A stretch of 64,000 bases of DNA from Pseudonocardiaceae bacterium (GTDB lineage: Bacteria > Actinomycetota > Actinomycetes > Mycobacteriales > Pseudonocardiaceae). Below are positions 8,342-15,939 of this stretch, in pieces. The position numbers and the translations under genes are program-made. Below the pieces are notes generated by a model, which ran no database searches, was not told the origin of the DNA, and worked only from the letters and a program-made list of their open reading frames with translations. The stretch is from positions 1-64,000 of the forward strand of contig WHSY01000003.1 in the NCBI GenBank assembly GCA_009379815.1, given 5' to 3'. The stretch's first letter is position 1. Each line of letters opens with the position of its first letter.

Positions 8342-8818
8342 CTATGGCGTGGCAGGTCCGGCAGGAGGCATCTCTCCGTTTTCGAGATAGCTGGCAGATG
8401 TTCCGTTGCGGATGGCAGAGCGGATGCGGCGGGCTATGCGGGGGAGGACGTAGTGGTCTAGCTGGTCGAGCTCTATCCAGGCCCAGCGGTGAAGCTCGTC
8501 GGGGTCCAGGCGTATATGGTGCTCGTCGGTGCCGAGGTCGCCACAGTCGAAGAGAAACAGCAGTTTGTCGCCTTCGCGCTCGTGGGGTGCCCAGTCAACC
8601 GTCATGAGGCGGTGGGGCTGGAGGTCGAGGCCGAGTTCCTCGGATATCTCGCGGCGGCATGCGGCGGCGGGGGATTCGCCGCGTTCGACGTAGCCGCCGG
8701 GGATGTCCCAGGTGTCTTTGTAGGTGGGGTGGACGAGCAGCACGCGGCCGGCGCCATCAAGGAATAGGGCGCCGGCTGCGACGCGTGGGGTGGCGAAGGT
8801 GCTGCTCGGGTCGGTCAC
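8342..8818 (-). CDS. Nudix hydrolase (intact copy 2)
   Basis: A 158-residue protein from GTG 8818. The Nudix box is complete: G-x5-E in GYVERGE, seven residues, then REISEELGL, giving the REUxEExGU core that binds Mg2+ and cleaves nucleoside-diphosphate-linked substrates. The fold starts at FATPRVAAGALFLDGAGRVL and ends SYLENGEMPPAGPATP. It lies 23 bases after the XRE regulator stop on the same strand, so the two are almost certainly one operon. Nudix proteins next to Kor-like repressors are known on actinomycete integrative elements; the pSAM2 immunity factor Pif carries a Nudix motif and blocks redundant transfer. A similar immunity role is an inference here. Confidence 0.85.
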   Translation of the reverse strand: MTDPSSTFATPRVAAGALFLDGAGRVLLVHPTYKDTWDIPGGYVERGESPAAACRREISEELGLDLQPHRLMTVDWAPHEREGDKLLFLFDCGDLGTDEHHIRLDPDELHRWAWIELDQLDHYVLPRIARRIRSAIRNGTSASYLENGEMPPAGPATP

Positions 8819-8841
8819 GGCCCCGAGGGTACGACCGCTGC

Positions 8842-10069
8842 TCAGACGAGGTGGAGCCGGCGGGCGAGCTGGTCGAGCGGGACGCTGCGGGGTCCGCGGT
8901 GGTTGCGCAGCCAGGACAGCACCAGCTGGCGGCTGATCGCGTGGTGCTTGACCTGCTCGGGGGCGAGCCGTTCGGCGTCGAGCAGGGCTTGGAGGGCGTC
9001 GTCGCGGCGGTTGCGGGCGGTGTAGGCGCGGGCGGTTTCGATGGCGTGTCGGACCTGGCGCTCGACCGGCAGGCCGGAGGCGTCGACCCGCGGCCCGAGG
9101 TCGACGGCGACCTGGACGTCGCCGAGTTCCATGGCGGTCGTCATCCGGTGGATGGCGACGTTGGTGGGCCCGAACGCGGTCCACATGGCGTTGGCGTCGC
9201 GGCCGAGCCGGGTGGCGCTGTCCTGCGCCTCAGCGAGGAACGCGGTGGTGGTCTGGCGGTCCTCGGCGCGGGACGCGGCGATCGCGCCGGTGAGGAATAG
9301 CGACCCGTACACCGACACGAGCGCGTCGTCGGCGCGACTTCCCATGTGCGGCGACAGCACGCCGGCCGCGGCCGCGGTGAGCTCCACGCCGGCCTGGAAC
9401 CGGCCGGTTGCGTGCAGCGCATGGGTGACCGAGCGGAACAGCGACCCGAGCACGACGGGGTTGTCGGCCTGCTGCGCCGCGGCGAGACCGCGCTCGGAGG
9501 CGATCCAGGCGAGGTCGGTCTCGCCGAGCTTGGTCAGTACGGCTACCGCGGCCTGGTACGCCAGCGCGAGCAGGCCCTGCGCCCTGCCACGATCCGCATG
9601 GTCGACCGCGCTGGCGGCGCGGACCGCGTCGGAAAGCACCATGGGCGCACGGCCGGTCACGTAGCCGTAGCGGGAGTCCTGGTAGGCGTCGAACACCTCG
9701 CCGATGTCGCGGTGCAGGTCGTCGAGGCTGGGTGGCTCGCCGTCGCCGTTGCCGCTCGCGCCGGCGAGCAGCGGTGAGACCTGCCGGTAGTCCATCAGCA
9801 CCGACCGCAGCGCGGGCACTGTGCGGGTCCCGCTGTCGGCGGTCCAGTCGAGCAGCGTGGGCTCGGCGACGAGGTCGCCGATGCTGACGTCGAGCGCGTC
9901 GGCCAGGCGGCGAATTACTGACAGCCGGTCCAGCTCGATCTTGTGGTTCTCCATCCGGGGACAGCCAGTCCTCGGTACGGCCCACCAGGCCGGCCAGTAC
10001 CTCCTGCGACTGCCCGCGGCGCCGGCGGTAGAAGGCGACTCGGTCGCCGATGGCCAGGTGCTCGGTCAT
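8842..10069 (-). pseudogene. XRE-family regulator, frameshifted at a CCCC tract (9957-9960)
   Basis: ATG 10069 starts MTEHLAIGDRVAFYRRRRGQ followed by a helix-turn-helix reaching GLVGRTEDWLS. In the original frame the next residues are nonsense, while the next frame continues RMENHKIELDRLSVIRRLAD and runs about 370 residues through an alpha-helical sensor to PLDQLARRLHLV. One extra C in the run at 9957-9960 explains the break. Corrected length would be about 408 residues. The protein would be an element repressor or activator paired with the Nudix gene and divergent from the excisionase-like gene. It might still be made by slippage at the homopolymer, but inactivation or sequence error is simpler. 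Confidence 0.75.
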
Positions 10070-10106
10070 CCCTCGCATGCCTTCAGCCTCCCCACCGGCC
10101 TCGCAA

Positions 10107-10192
10107 CGACCCCGGAAAGTTCTTCCGGGTCGCTTCCCGACCTCGCTTCGAGCCTAAAGGCGCAGGGCGACAACGCCCAGCAAGCGAGGCTC
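10107..10192. promoter_or_regulatory. Divergent control region with inverted repeats
   Basis: The space between the leftward XRE regulator and rightward excisionase-like gene holds two palindromes. CGACCCCGGAA (10107-10117) faces TTCCGGGTCG (10123-10132) with one bulged C, and CCTCGCTT (10141-10148) faces AAGCGAGG (10182-10189) around an inner GGGCG/CGCCC hairpin. The position suggests operator sites for the XRE protein. No clear -35/-10 pair was identified. Confidence 0.45.
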
Positions 10193-10206
10193 ATGGAGGC
10201 GAAGGA

Positions 10207-10485
10207 ATGAGGACCCCACAGCGGGATCAGGTCGGGCCGGAACGTCCGCCGGCGGCGCCGGAAGCTCCGCGCTTCTACAGCGTCGCGCAGGTTGCAGAAA
10301 TGCTCGGCACGGCGCCGGTGACGCTGTATCGGGCCATCCGGGCCGGTGAGTTCCCCGCGGTGCGCATCCGCGGGCGGCTGATCGTGCCGGCCAAGGCGGT
10401 CGAGGCGATGGTCGATGCCGCCGTGTCCGAGCGCGCGGTCGTCGACGCGTCGGGCTGGGTGCCGGAGCAGGTGGTGCGGCGATGA
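10207..10485 (+). CDS. Excisionase-like helix-turn-helix protein
   Basis: A 92-residue protein with a very strong ribosome site (GGAGGCGAAGGA ending two bases before ATG 10207). Residues 22-70 (FYSVAQVAEMLGTAPVTLYR, then IRAGEFPAVRIRGRLIVPAK) are the MerR-like winged helix-turn-helix of excisionase/HTH_17 proteins, which bend DNA for phage and plasmid excision or act as small regulators. It is the first gene of a rightward operon overlapping the next gene by four bases (ATGA). The integrase is at the other end of the element, so this may direct excision or regulate transfer. Confidence 0.75.
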   Translation: MRTPQRDQVGPERPPAAPEAPRFYSVAQVAEMLGTAPVTLYRAIRAGEFPAVRIRGRLIVPAKAVEAMVDAAVSERAVVDASGWVPEQVVRR

Positions 10486-10817
10486 GCGCGATCTCTACCT
10501 CGGTCATCGGTGTGCTGGACACGCTGGTCGACCAGCTGCAGCGGCTCCGCGAGTGCGCCCTGGCCGATGCGCCGGGAGCTCGGCGCTCGGCGCGGATCGC
10601 CGAGCTTTACGAGCAGGAGGCCCGGGCGTGGTTGCTGCTGTTCGAGCGGTCCCGCAGCCGTCTGCACTGGCGGGCAGCACTGAGCGCGCAGGCCCACGCC
10701 CGTGCCTGCGCTCGCAGCTGGCGCTCCCGCGCGGCGACCGAGGCCGCGCTCGGAGCGCGTGACCTCCCGGAGCGGGCCGAAACGCCGCTTCGCGCCGTCG
10801 CAGGCGGTGTGGCATGA
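10482..10817 (+). CDS. Hypothetical helical protein of the transfer operon
   Basis: A 111-residue protein, almost wholly helical (VIGVLDTLVDQLQRLRECAL, then IAELYEQEARAWLLLFERSR), Arg/Ala-rich, with no signal peptide. It overlaps the excisionase-like gene upstream and the coupling-protein gene downstream by ATGA junctions, so it is translationally coupled in a three-gene operon. I do not recognise a family. Its position suggests an accessory to conjugation or DNA processing. Confidence 0.6.
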   Translation: MSAISTSVIGVLDTLVDQLQRLRECALADAPGARRSARIAELYEQEARAWLLLFERSRSRLHWRAALSAQAHARACARSWRSRAATEAALGARDLPERAETPLRAVAGGVA

Positions 10818-12616
10818 GCGGGGCGCGGAAGCAGACGAACGTGCTGCTGCGGGTCGTGCTCGGCGGGCTCGGCACCGTGTGCGTGGGCGAGCTGATGCGG
10901 CAGATGCCGCCGGACACTCCAGCGCACCGGTACTGGCCGTGGCCGATGCTGCTCGGCGGCCTGGTGCTGCTCGGGGTGTTCGCGCTCGTGTGGCACCGCC
11001 GGTCGGGCTCCTCGGGCCTGGTGGGCCGATGGTCGCGCCGCTCGCGGCGCAACCAGGGCGTGGCCAGCGTGTGGGCGATCCTGCGGGTCGGCTCCCGCTG
11101 GGCGATGCGCCGCAAGAAGGCGGTGCTGCGCCCGAGCCTGCGCGACGAGCCGTGGTGGCGCCGGCTGCTGGTGGCCACCCGCGAGCTCGCCACGCCGCTG
11201 GCGCAGGTGGGGCTGCTGCGGGTGTGGTCGCCGATCGAGGACGTGACCCTGCGCATCGGTGGACCGCGCACCGGCAAGACCGGCGAGCTCGCCGGCCGGA
11301 TCCTCGACGCCCCCGGCGCGGTGATCGCCACCAGCACCCGCACCGACCTGGTCGAGCTGACCGGCCCATGCCGGGAGCTGCGCGGGCCGGTGCGCGTGTT
11401 TAACCCGTCCGGGCTGGGCGGGCTGGCCTCGACGGTCACATTCGACCCGCTGTCGGGCTGCGAGCAGCCCACCACCGCGACCTCGCGCGCCGCGGACCTA
11501 CTGGCCGGGGCGTCAGCCCCGGGCCGGGGCGGGGAGATGGAGTTCTGGAACTCCCAGGCTCGGCGGGTGCTGGCCTCGCTGCTGCACGCCGCCGCGCTGG
11601 GCGACGCCACGATGCGCGACGTGCTCGCCTGGGTCGCCAACCCCGAGGCGGCCGGGGTGGAGGTGCAGCGGTTCCTGCGCCGCTCCCCGGAACCCGCCTA
11701 CGAGCAGGACGCGCTGCAGTTCCTGGGCACCAACGACCGCACCCGCTCGTCGATCTGCGCCACGATCATGCCCGCCCTCGGGTGGCTCATGGACTCGACT
11801 GCCTCGGCCGCGGCCGACAAGGGCGACTTCGACGTGGCCGAGCTCCTCGAGGAACGCGGCACGGTCTACATGCTCGGCGCCGAGGACGCGCAGGTCGCCC
11901 CGCTGGTGACTGCCCTGACCGGCCACATCGCCCGGCAGGCGCGGCGCCTCGCTGGCCAGCAGTCGGGCGGGCGGCTGGACCCGCCGCTCACGCTGGCACT
12001 GGACGAGGCGGCGCTGATCTGCCCCATCCCGCTGGACAACTGGACCGCCGACATGGGCGGGCGCGGGGTGACGATCCACATCGCCGCGCAGTCCCGCGCG
12101 CAGCTGCGCCAGCGGTGGGGCGACACCGGCGCCGCGGCGATCCTGAACAACGCCGGCACGCTGCTGGTCTACGGCGGCACCCGCGACCCCGAGGATCTGC
12201 GCGCGTACTCCTCCCTGACCGGGGAACGCGACGAGGAGGTCCCCAGCTGGGACCCGCACGGGGACCTGCACACCACCAGCATCCGGCGGGTCCCGGTGCT
12301 GTCCGAATCTCAGATCGCGCAGCTGCCTGCCCGGCACGTCGTGCTCATCCGCCGCGGCATGGCACCGGCCGTCGGCAAGGTCCAGATGGCGTGGAAGCGC
12401 TCCGACGTCCGCAACGTCGCCAGTATGCGCCGCTGGAACGAGCGCTCCCGCCGGTGGTGGGAGACCCGGCAGCGGGCCATCGAGTGGGTCGTCGACGCCC
12501 TGGCGCAGGCCTCCCCACGGTTCGAGCCGCTGGCGCACCAGGTGCACGCCTCCAACGACGTGCTGCGCAACGCGCGGGACCGCCACGAGACCTGTCGCGA
12601 ATGGTGGGACCGGTGA
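10814..12616 (+). CDS. Type IV coupling protein, VirD4/TraG-like ATPase
   Basis: A 600-residue protein with an N-terminal hydrophobic segment (residues about 43-60, WPMLLGGLVLLGVFALVWH) followed by a RecA-like motor. The Walker A motif GGPRTGKT is at 149-156, the Walker B-like LTLALDEAALI near 393-403, and a TraD/TraG recognition region with WTADMGGRGVTIHIAAQSRA follows. Coupling proteins hand the relaxase-bound strand to the conjugation pore. Its presence with a MobF relaxase indicates single-stranded transfer rather than the FtsK/TraB double-stranded transfer of many Streptomyces elements. No other type IV pore genes are in the window. Confidence 0.85.
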   Translation: MSGARKQTNVLLRVVLGGLGTVCVGELMRQMPPDTPAHRYWPWPMLLGGLVLLGVFALVWHRRSGSSGLVGRWSRRSRRNQGVASVWAILRVGSRWAMRRKKAVLRPSLRDEPWWRRLLVATRELATPLAQVGLLRVWSPIEDVTLRIGGPRTGKTGELAGRILDAPGAVIATSTRTDLVELTGPCRELRGPVRVFNPSGLGGLASTVTFDPLSGCEQPTTATSRAADLLAGASAPGRGGEMEFWNSQARRVLASLLHAAALGDATMRDVLAWVANPEAAGVEVQRFLRRSPEPAYEQDALQFLGTNDRTRSSICATIMPALGWLMDSTASAAADKGDFDVAELLEERGTVYMLGAEDAQVAPLVTALTGHIARQARRLAGQQSGGRLDPPLTLALDEAALICPIPLDNWTADMGGRGVTIHIAAQSRAQLRQRWGDTGAAAILNNAGTLLVYGGTRDPEDLRAYSSLTGERDEEVPSWDPHGDLHTTSIRRVPVLSESQIAQLPARHVVLIRRGMAPAVGKVQMAWKRSDVRNVASMRRWNERSRRWWETRQRAIEWVVDALAQASPRFEPLAHQVHASNDVLRNARDRHETCREWWDR

Positions 12617-12640
12617 CCGGCACCGGCGGCGCTCGAGAGG

Positions 12641-12898
12641 TGGGGCGCTCAGGGCCGCGCTGGTCAAGCGCCGCGGTCGGGCCGCCTGCGGCGGCGCGGT
12701 CCTGCTGGCCCCTGAGCCGGGCACGGCCGCCCTCCCGGTCAAGGGGGTCGCAAACATCACCGGCGCCCTCCGGGCCGCTGCGCTCGCCGGTGATCTTTCC
12801 GCCCTTATCCCTTGACCGCGAGCCTCCTGCGGCCGTGCCCGGCGCTTTCAAGGCGGCAGGGCCAGCCCCGCCGCCCGCATTGCGGGGCCAGCAGGGCC
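12641..12898. repeat. Structured intergenic element, copy 1
   Basis: This 258-bp gene-free block is strongly similar to 20922-21176. Nested stems are: outer 12698-12712 with 12884-12898 (15 pairs, one T-G); 12717-12729 with 12830-12842 (13); 12736-12745 with 12809-12818 (CGGTCAAGGG/CCCTTGACCG); 12756-12765 with 12785-12794 (ATCACCGGCG/CGCCGGTGAT); and a leading hairpin GCCGCC-tgc-GGCGGC at 12681-12695. In copy 2 the third stem reads ACGTCAAGGG/CCCTTGACGT, so two adjacent pairs changed on both sides together. It lies between the coupling-protein operon and the small-protein/ssb pair, consistent with a promoter or leader that works folded. Confidence 0.8.
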
Positions 12899-12928
12899 AC
12901 CCATTTGACCAGCCAGCGGAGGCAAATC

Positions 12929-13108
12929 ATGACTCAGCAGCACCCCATCCCCACCCAGCGGCGGTGGTTCGTCGACCCGGGCACTGCCGCGCGACCACCC
13001 GCCGCGCGGCCTGCTGCGGCCGCTGCCGCCGCTACGGCGGATGGCGCCACCACCTCAATCTGCGGGTCAGCTGGCCCGCTGACCACACCTGATCACCGAA
13101 GGGAATGA
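12929..13108 (+). CDS. Small protein ahead of ssb (MTQQHPIPT family), probably frameshifted
   Basis: ATG 12929 has a perfect GGAGG at 12918-12922. The first residues MTQQHPIPTQRRWFVDPG match MTEQHEIPTRRRFVDPE of the gene at 21205, which also lies between a structured element and an ssb gene. After residue 17 this copy becomes Ala-rich, whereas the neighbouring frame reads CCGRCRRYGGWRHHLNLRVS, which looks more like a protein with paired cysteines. A frameshift near 12975 is likely. Uninterrupted, the gene would encode a zinc-ribbon-like peptide of about 55-60 residues. Confidence 0.5.
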   Translation: MTQQHPIPTQRRWFVDPGTAARPPAARPAAAAAAATADGATTSICGSAGPLTTPDHRRE

Positions 13109-13114
13109 CGAACC

Positions 13115-13534
13115 ATGGCAGGCGAGACCACCCTCACCATCGTCGGCAACCTCACCGCCGACCCCGAGCTGCGCTACACCAGCACCGGCACCGCGGTCGC
13201 GAACTTCACCGTGGCCTCCACGCCTCGGACGTTCGACCGCGACTCCGGGCAGTGGACCGACGGGGAGGTGCTGTTTTTGCGCTGCACTGCTTGGCGCCAC
13301 CTTGCCGAGCACGGCGCCGAGAGCCTCATCCGGGGCGCGCGGGTGATCGTGCAGGGCAGGTTGCGGCAGCGCTCATTCGAGTCCCGCGAGGGCGAGCAGC
13401 GCACCGTCATCGAGCTCGACGCCGACGAGATCGGCCCCTCGCTGCGCTACGCCACCGCGGCAGTCACCAAGACCACCCCCAGCCGCAGCGGCACCGGCGG
13501 CGACCGCGGGGACGAGTCCGCGCCCCCGTTCTGA
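13115..13534 (+). CDS. ssb: Single-stranded DNA-binding protein (element copy 1)
   Basis: A 139-residue OB-fold protein: [20 protein letters not shown], then [39 protein letters not shown] and [20 protein letters not shown]. The short linker ends in DESAPPF, resembling the acidic PPF tip that recruits repair and replication partners. Six bases separate it from the small upstream gene. Plasmid SSBs protect incoming single strands during conjugation and limit SOS induction. A second ssb at 22126 on the same element strengthens that reading. Confidence 0.92.
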   Translation: MAGETTLTIVGNLTADPELRYTSTGTAVANFTVASTPRTFDRDSGQWTDGEVLFLRCTAWRHLAEHGAESLIRGARVIVQGRLRQRSFESREGEQRTVIELDADEIGPSLRYATAAVTKTTPSRSGTGGDRGDESAPPF

Positions 13535-13615
13535 CCTTCGAGCAGACCGCTCGGCTCGGCGTACGCGACCGGGTCGGGCGGGCCCTGCCCATCCACCAGG
13601 AGAGGAAGCCAATCC

Positions 13616-14134
13616 ATGCCCGAGCAGCCCGCACCCGACCCCAGCACCACACCTACCCGCCTGGCCCGAGACAAGCCGCCGCGCCCTTACCAGGCCAGCT
13701 TCGAAGGTTATGCGGCCGGTGAGTCGTGGCCGAACACCCTCACGGTCACCGCGGTCAGCGTGCCCAACCCCCAGCCCGGCCACACCACCACCGAGGACGG
13801 CGACGAGCGCGACGCCGCCGACGCTGCCGCCGACGAGCGGCAGCTGGTGTGCATCGACACGAACTACAAGCCCACCCGCCCAGGGCAGCATCCGGTTCAT
13901 CTCACCCGGTCCGACGGGGCGCGGTTCGTGGCTGCCGTGCTCGAGGCGCTTGAGGACACCTTCCATTACGCCCGAGTGGGCGGGCTGCGTGCGGTCGAGG
14001 CTGCCGAGCTGCTGCGCGCCATCGAGGAAGTTGACGTGGTGCTGTTCCAGCTGCGCGAGCACGCCCTCGGGGACCTGCTGCGCCACGCCGGGATCGAGCC
14101 GCCGGCACCGGACGGCCGGGGCGGTGGATCGTGA
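13616..14134 (+). CDS. Hypothetical conjugative-element protein
   Basis: A 172-residue protein preceded by CAGGAGAGGAAG. The first 30 residues are Pro-rich. A core follows (GYAAGESWPNTLTVTAVSVP, then QLVCIDTNYKPTRPGQHPVH and helices GARFVAAVLEALEDTFHYAR and EAAELLRAIEEVDVVLFQLR), with an acidic stretch around residue 60. No recognised family. It overlaps the next gene by four bases and so sits in the same operon as the DUF4913 and DUF2637 genes. Confidence 0.6.
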   Translation: MPEQPAPDPSTTPTRLARDKPPRPYQASFEGYAAGESWPNTLTVTAVSVPNPQPGHTTTEDGDERDAADAAADERQLVCIDTNYKPTRPGQHPVHLTRSDGARFVAAVLEALEDTFHYARVGGLRAVEAAELLRAIEEVDVVLFQLREHALGDLLRHAGIEPPAPDGRGGGS

Positions 14135-14790
14135 CCGCCGAGGAACCCGCCTACGCCAGTGCGGCCTCGGTGGCTGGGCTCGCGCAGGAGGTCGAGGCAC
14201 TGCGCCGAGCTGTTGACCCGCTGCGGGGGCTTCCTGACCGGGTCGACGAGCTCGCCCGCCTGCTCGCTCGGGTCGCCGATGAGCTCGCCGACCACACCGC
14301 GCACTCCGGCCCGGTGGCCGCACCGTCGTGGCTGATGCTGCCCGACGACCCGGCCACCGCTAGCAGGGTGCTGGCCGAGCTCACCGGCTGGATGAGCCGG
14401 GTCTACCTCCGTTACGGCGACGCCGCGGCCGCGCTGCCGGAGTGCTGGCTGTGGCACCCCGATGTGGTCGAGGAGCTGCTGTGGCTGATGCATGCCTGGT
14501 GCGCCGCCTACCAGGGTCCGGCCGCCTCCGTCGCGCTCGCCGGGGACTGGCACGACCGCTATCGCCCCGGCGTCGTCCGCCGGATCAAGACCGGCGCCGG
14601 GACCTGCTCGCTGGATGCGCACCCACCCCGTGACGGCCGCGGCCCTGGCGCGCCCGAGGCGCCCCTCAGCGAAGCCGTCGCGGCGATCGCCTCCTGGTGG
14701 GGCGCCCGGCGCGACCAGCCGGCGCCCGAGCCCACCGACGCCCACCACACCGCCGCGCGGCGGCTCGACCCGCGAGGGATTCGCCGATGA
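14131..14790 (+). CDS. DUF4913-like protein
   Basis: A 219-residue protein. An N-terminal coiled-coil-like segment (VAGLAQEVEALRRAVDPLRG to about residue 55) precedes the domain typical of DUF4913: WLMLPDDPATASRVLAELTG, WLWHPDVVEELLWLMHAWCA and DWHDRYRPGVVRRIK with invariant Trp and His residues. Family members are found on actinobacterial plasmids and ICEs beside MobF relaxases; the function is unknown. GTGA and ATGA junctions couple it to both neighbours. The rich Trp content suggests a protein-interaction domain, possibly an auxiliary relaxosome part (inference). Confidence 0.7.
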   Translation: MTAEEPAYASAASVAGLAQEVEALRRAVDPLRGLPDRVDELARLLARVADELADHTAHSGPVAAPSWLMLPDDPATASRVLAELTGWMSRVYLRYGDAAAALPECWLWHPDVVEELLWLMHAWCAAYQGPAASVALAGDWHDRYRPGVVRRIKTGAGTCSLDAHPPRDGRGPGAPEAPLSEAVAAIASWWGARRDQPAPEPTDAHHTAARRLDPRGIRR

Positions 14791-15680
14791 GCACTTCTGA
14801 GGAGACGAACCGCCGCTCGGCCCGCGCACCCGTGGTGCTGTGGCTACCGGGGCTGCTCGTCGCGCTCGCCGCCGCCGTCGCCACCGCGCACGGCCTCTAC
14901 GAGGTCGCCCACGCCGCCGGAGCGCCAGCGCCGATCGCCGGGCTGTACCCGCTGATCACCGACGGGCTCGCGCTGGTCGCCTACGCCACCACCGCCCGCC
15001 TGTCGGGAACCGGCCGCCGCTACGCCTGGGCCGTCGTCGTGCTCGCCGCCGGACTCTCCGGGCTGGCCCAGGCCAGCTATCTCGCCGGCAGCCTCCCCAC
15101 CGCCGGCGCCGGGCTCGGAGCGGCACCGGCACCGGCACCCGCAGCGCTGCGGTTCGGAGTCGGCGCCTGGCCCGCGGTCGCCGCCGCGATCGTCGCCCAC
15201 CTGCTCTACCTGCTCGCGACCATCGACCGCACGGCCGACACCGCGACCGTCGTTGACACCGACGAGTCAACGCGCCCGTCCGGCGACGGTCTCGCTGTTG
15301 AGCGTCGGCCATCCGACGACGGCACCGCTGTTCAGCCGGACGCTGAACAGCCCACCGTGCAGCCGTCCAGTACGGTGCCCGTGCTGCCGTCGGTTGAACA
15401 CCACCCCCGGTCGTGCGGCCCGTCCAATCCACCGGTCGCGCGGCAATCGGCTCCGGAACCCGCGACGGCGCGCCTGGCGGCATCCCCGGCCCGCGACCGC
15501 GCCCGCAACGCGGCCCACCGGCACGAAGCCCGCCACGGTGCGCGGCCGACCGTCTCGCAGCTGATGAGCCTCGCCGACGTGTCCCGAGGCACCGCAGGCG
15601 AAGCGCTCAAGGACCTCCGCGACCGACCGGCACCCCTGCACGTCGTGCACCCCGAGGACGAAGCGAGCAGCCAGCGATGA
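14787..15680 (+). CDS. DUF2637-like membrane protein with C-terminal DNA-binding-like region
   Basis: A 297-residue protein from ATG 14787 (ATGA overlap). Four hydrophobic helices fill residues about 15-140 (VVLWLPGLLVALAAAVATAH, PLITDGLALVAYATTARLSG, WAVVVLAAGLSGLAQASYLA, WPAVAAAIVAHLLYLLATID), the pattern of DUF2637/SpdB-like spread proteins. A long hydrophilic linker leads to a C-terminal HTH-like stretch (RPTVSQLMSLADVSRGTAGE). Proteins of this design appear next to relaxases and coupling proteins on actinomycete plasmids. A role at the membrane during transfer or spread is inferred. Confidence 0.65.
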   Translation: MSTSEETNRRSARAPVVLWLPGLLVALAAAVATAHGLYEVAHAAGAPAPIAGLYPLITDGLALVAYATTARLSGTGRRYAWAVVVLAAGLSGLAQASYLAGSLPTAGAGLGAAPAPAPAALRFGVGAWPAVAAAIVAHLLYLLATIDRTADTATVVDTDESTRPSGDGLAVERRPSDDGTAVQPDAEQPTVQPSSTVPVLPSVEHHPRSCGPSNPPVARQSAPEPATARLAASPARDRARNAAHRHEARHGARPTVSQLMSLADVSRGTAGEALKDLRDRPAPLHVVHPEDEASSQR

Positions 15681-15939
15681 GCACCCACCGAGCGATGTCC
15701 AGCAGCCAGCCACCGACGACCAACAGTCACCCCAGCACGACACCAGCCAGCACCCTGCCGACAACTCCAGTAACGAGATCCGAGACGACCCGAGCAACTC
15801 ACCCCAGAAGATCAAATGCCACTACACACCTAGGCATCACGATCCGAGGGGACCGCCGGCCGCCGGCCGGGCGGGTCGCGCCGTGCGCGGCCAAGATCGT
15901 CCCCGCACTCCGACTGTTGATCTTTGCGGGGTGGTCGGG
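15681..15939 (+). other. Region before the relaxase; candidate oriT
   Basis: This stretch is less GC-rich than its neighbours (about 15700-15840) and ends in inverted repeats: GACCGCCGGCC (15851-15861) facing GGCCGGGCGGGTC (15865-15877), and CCCCGC (15901-15906) facing GCGGGG (15926-15931). MobF relaxases usually nick near an inverted repeat adjacent to their own gene, so this is the best oriT candidate in the window. An 89-codon Ser/Thr/Pro-rich frame starting with ATGA at 15677 spans it, but its composition is unconvincing. No nic consensus was assigned. Confidence 0.4.
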
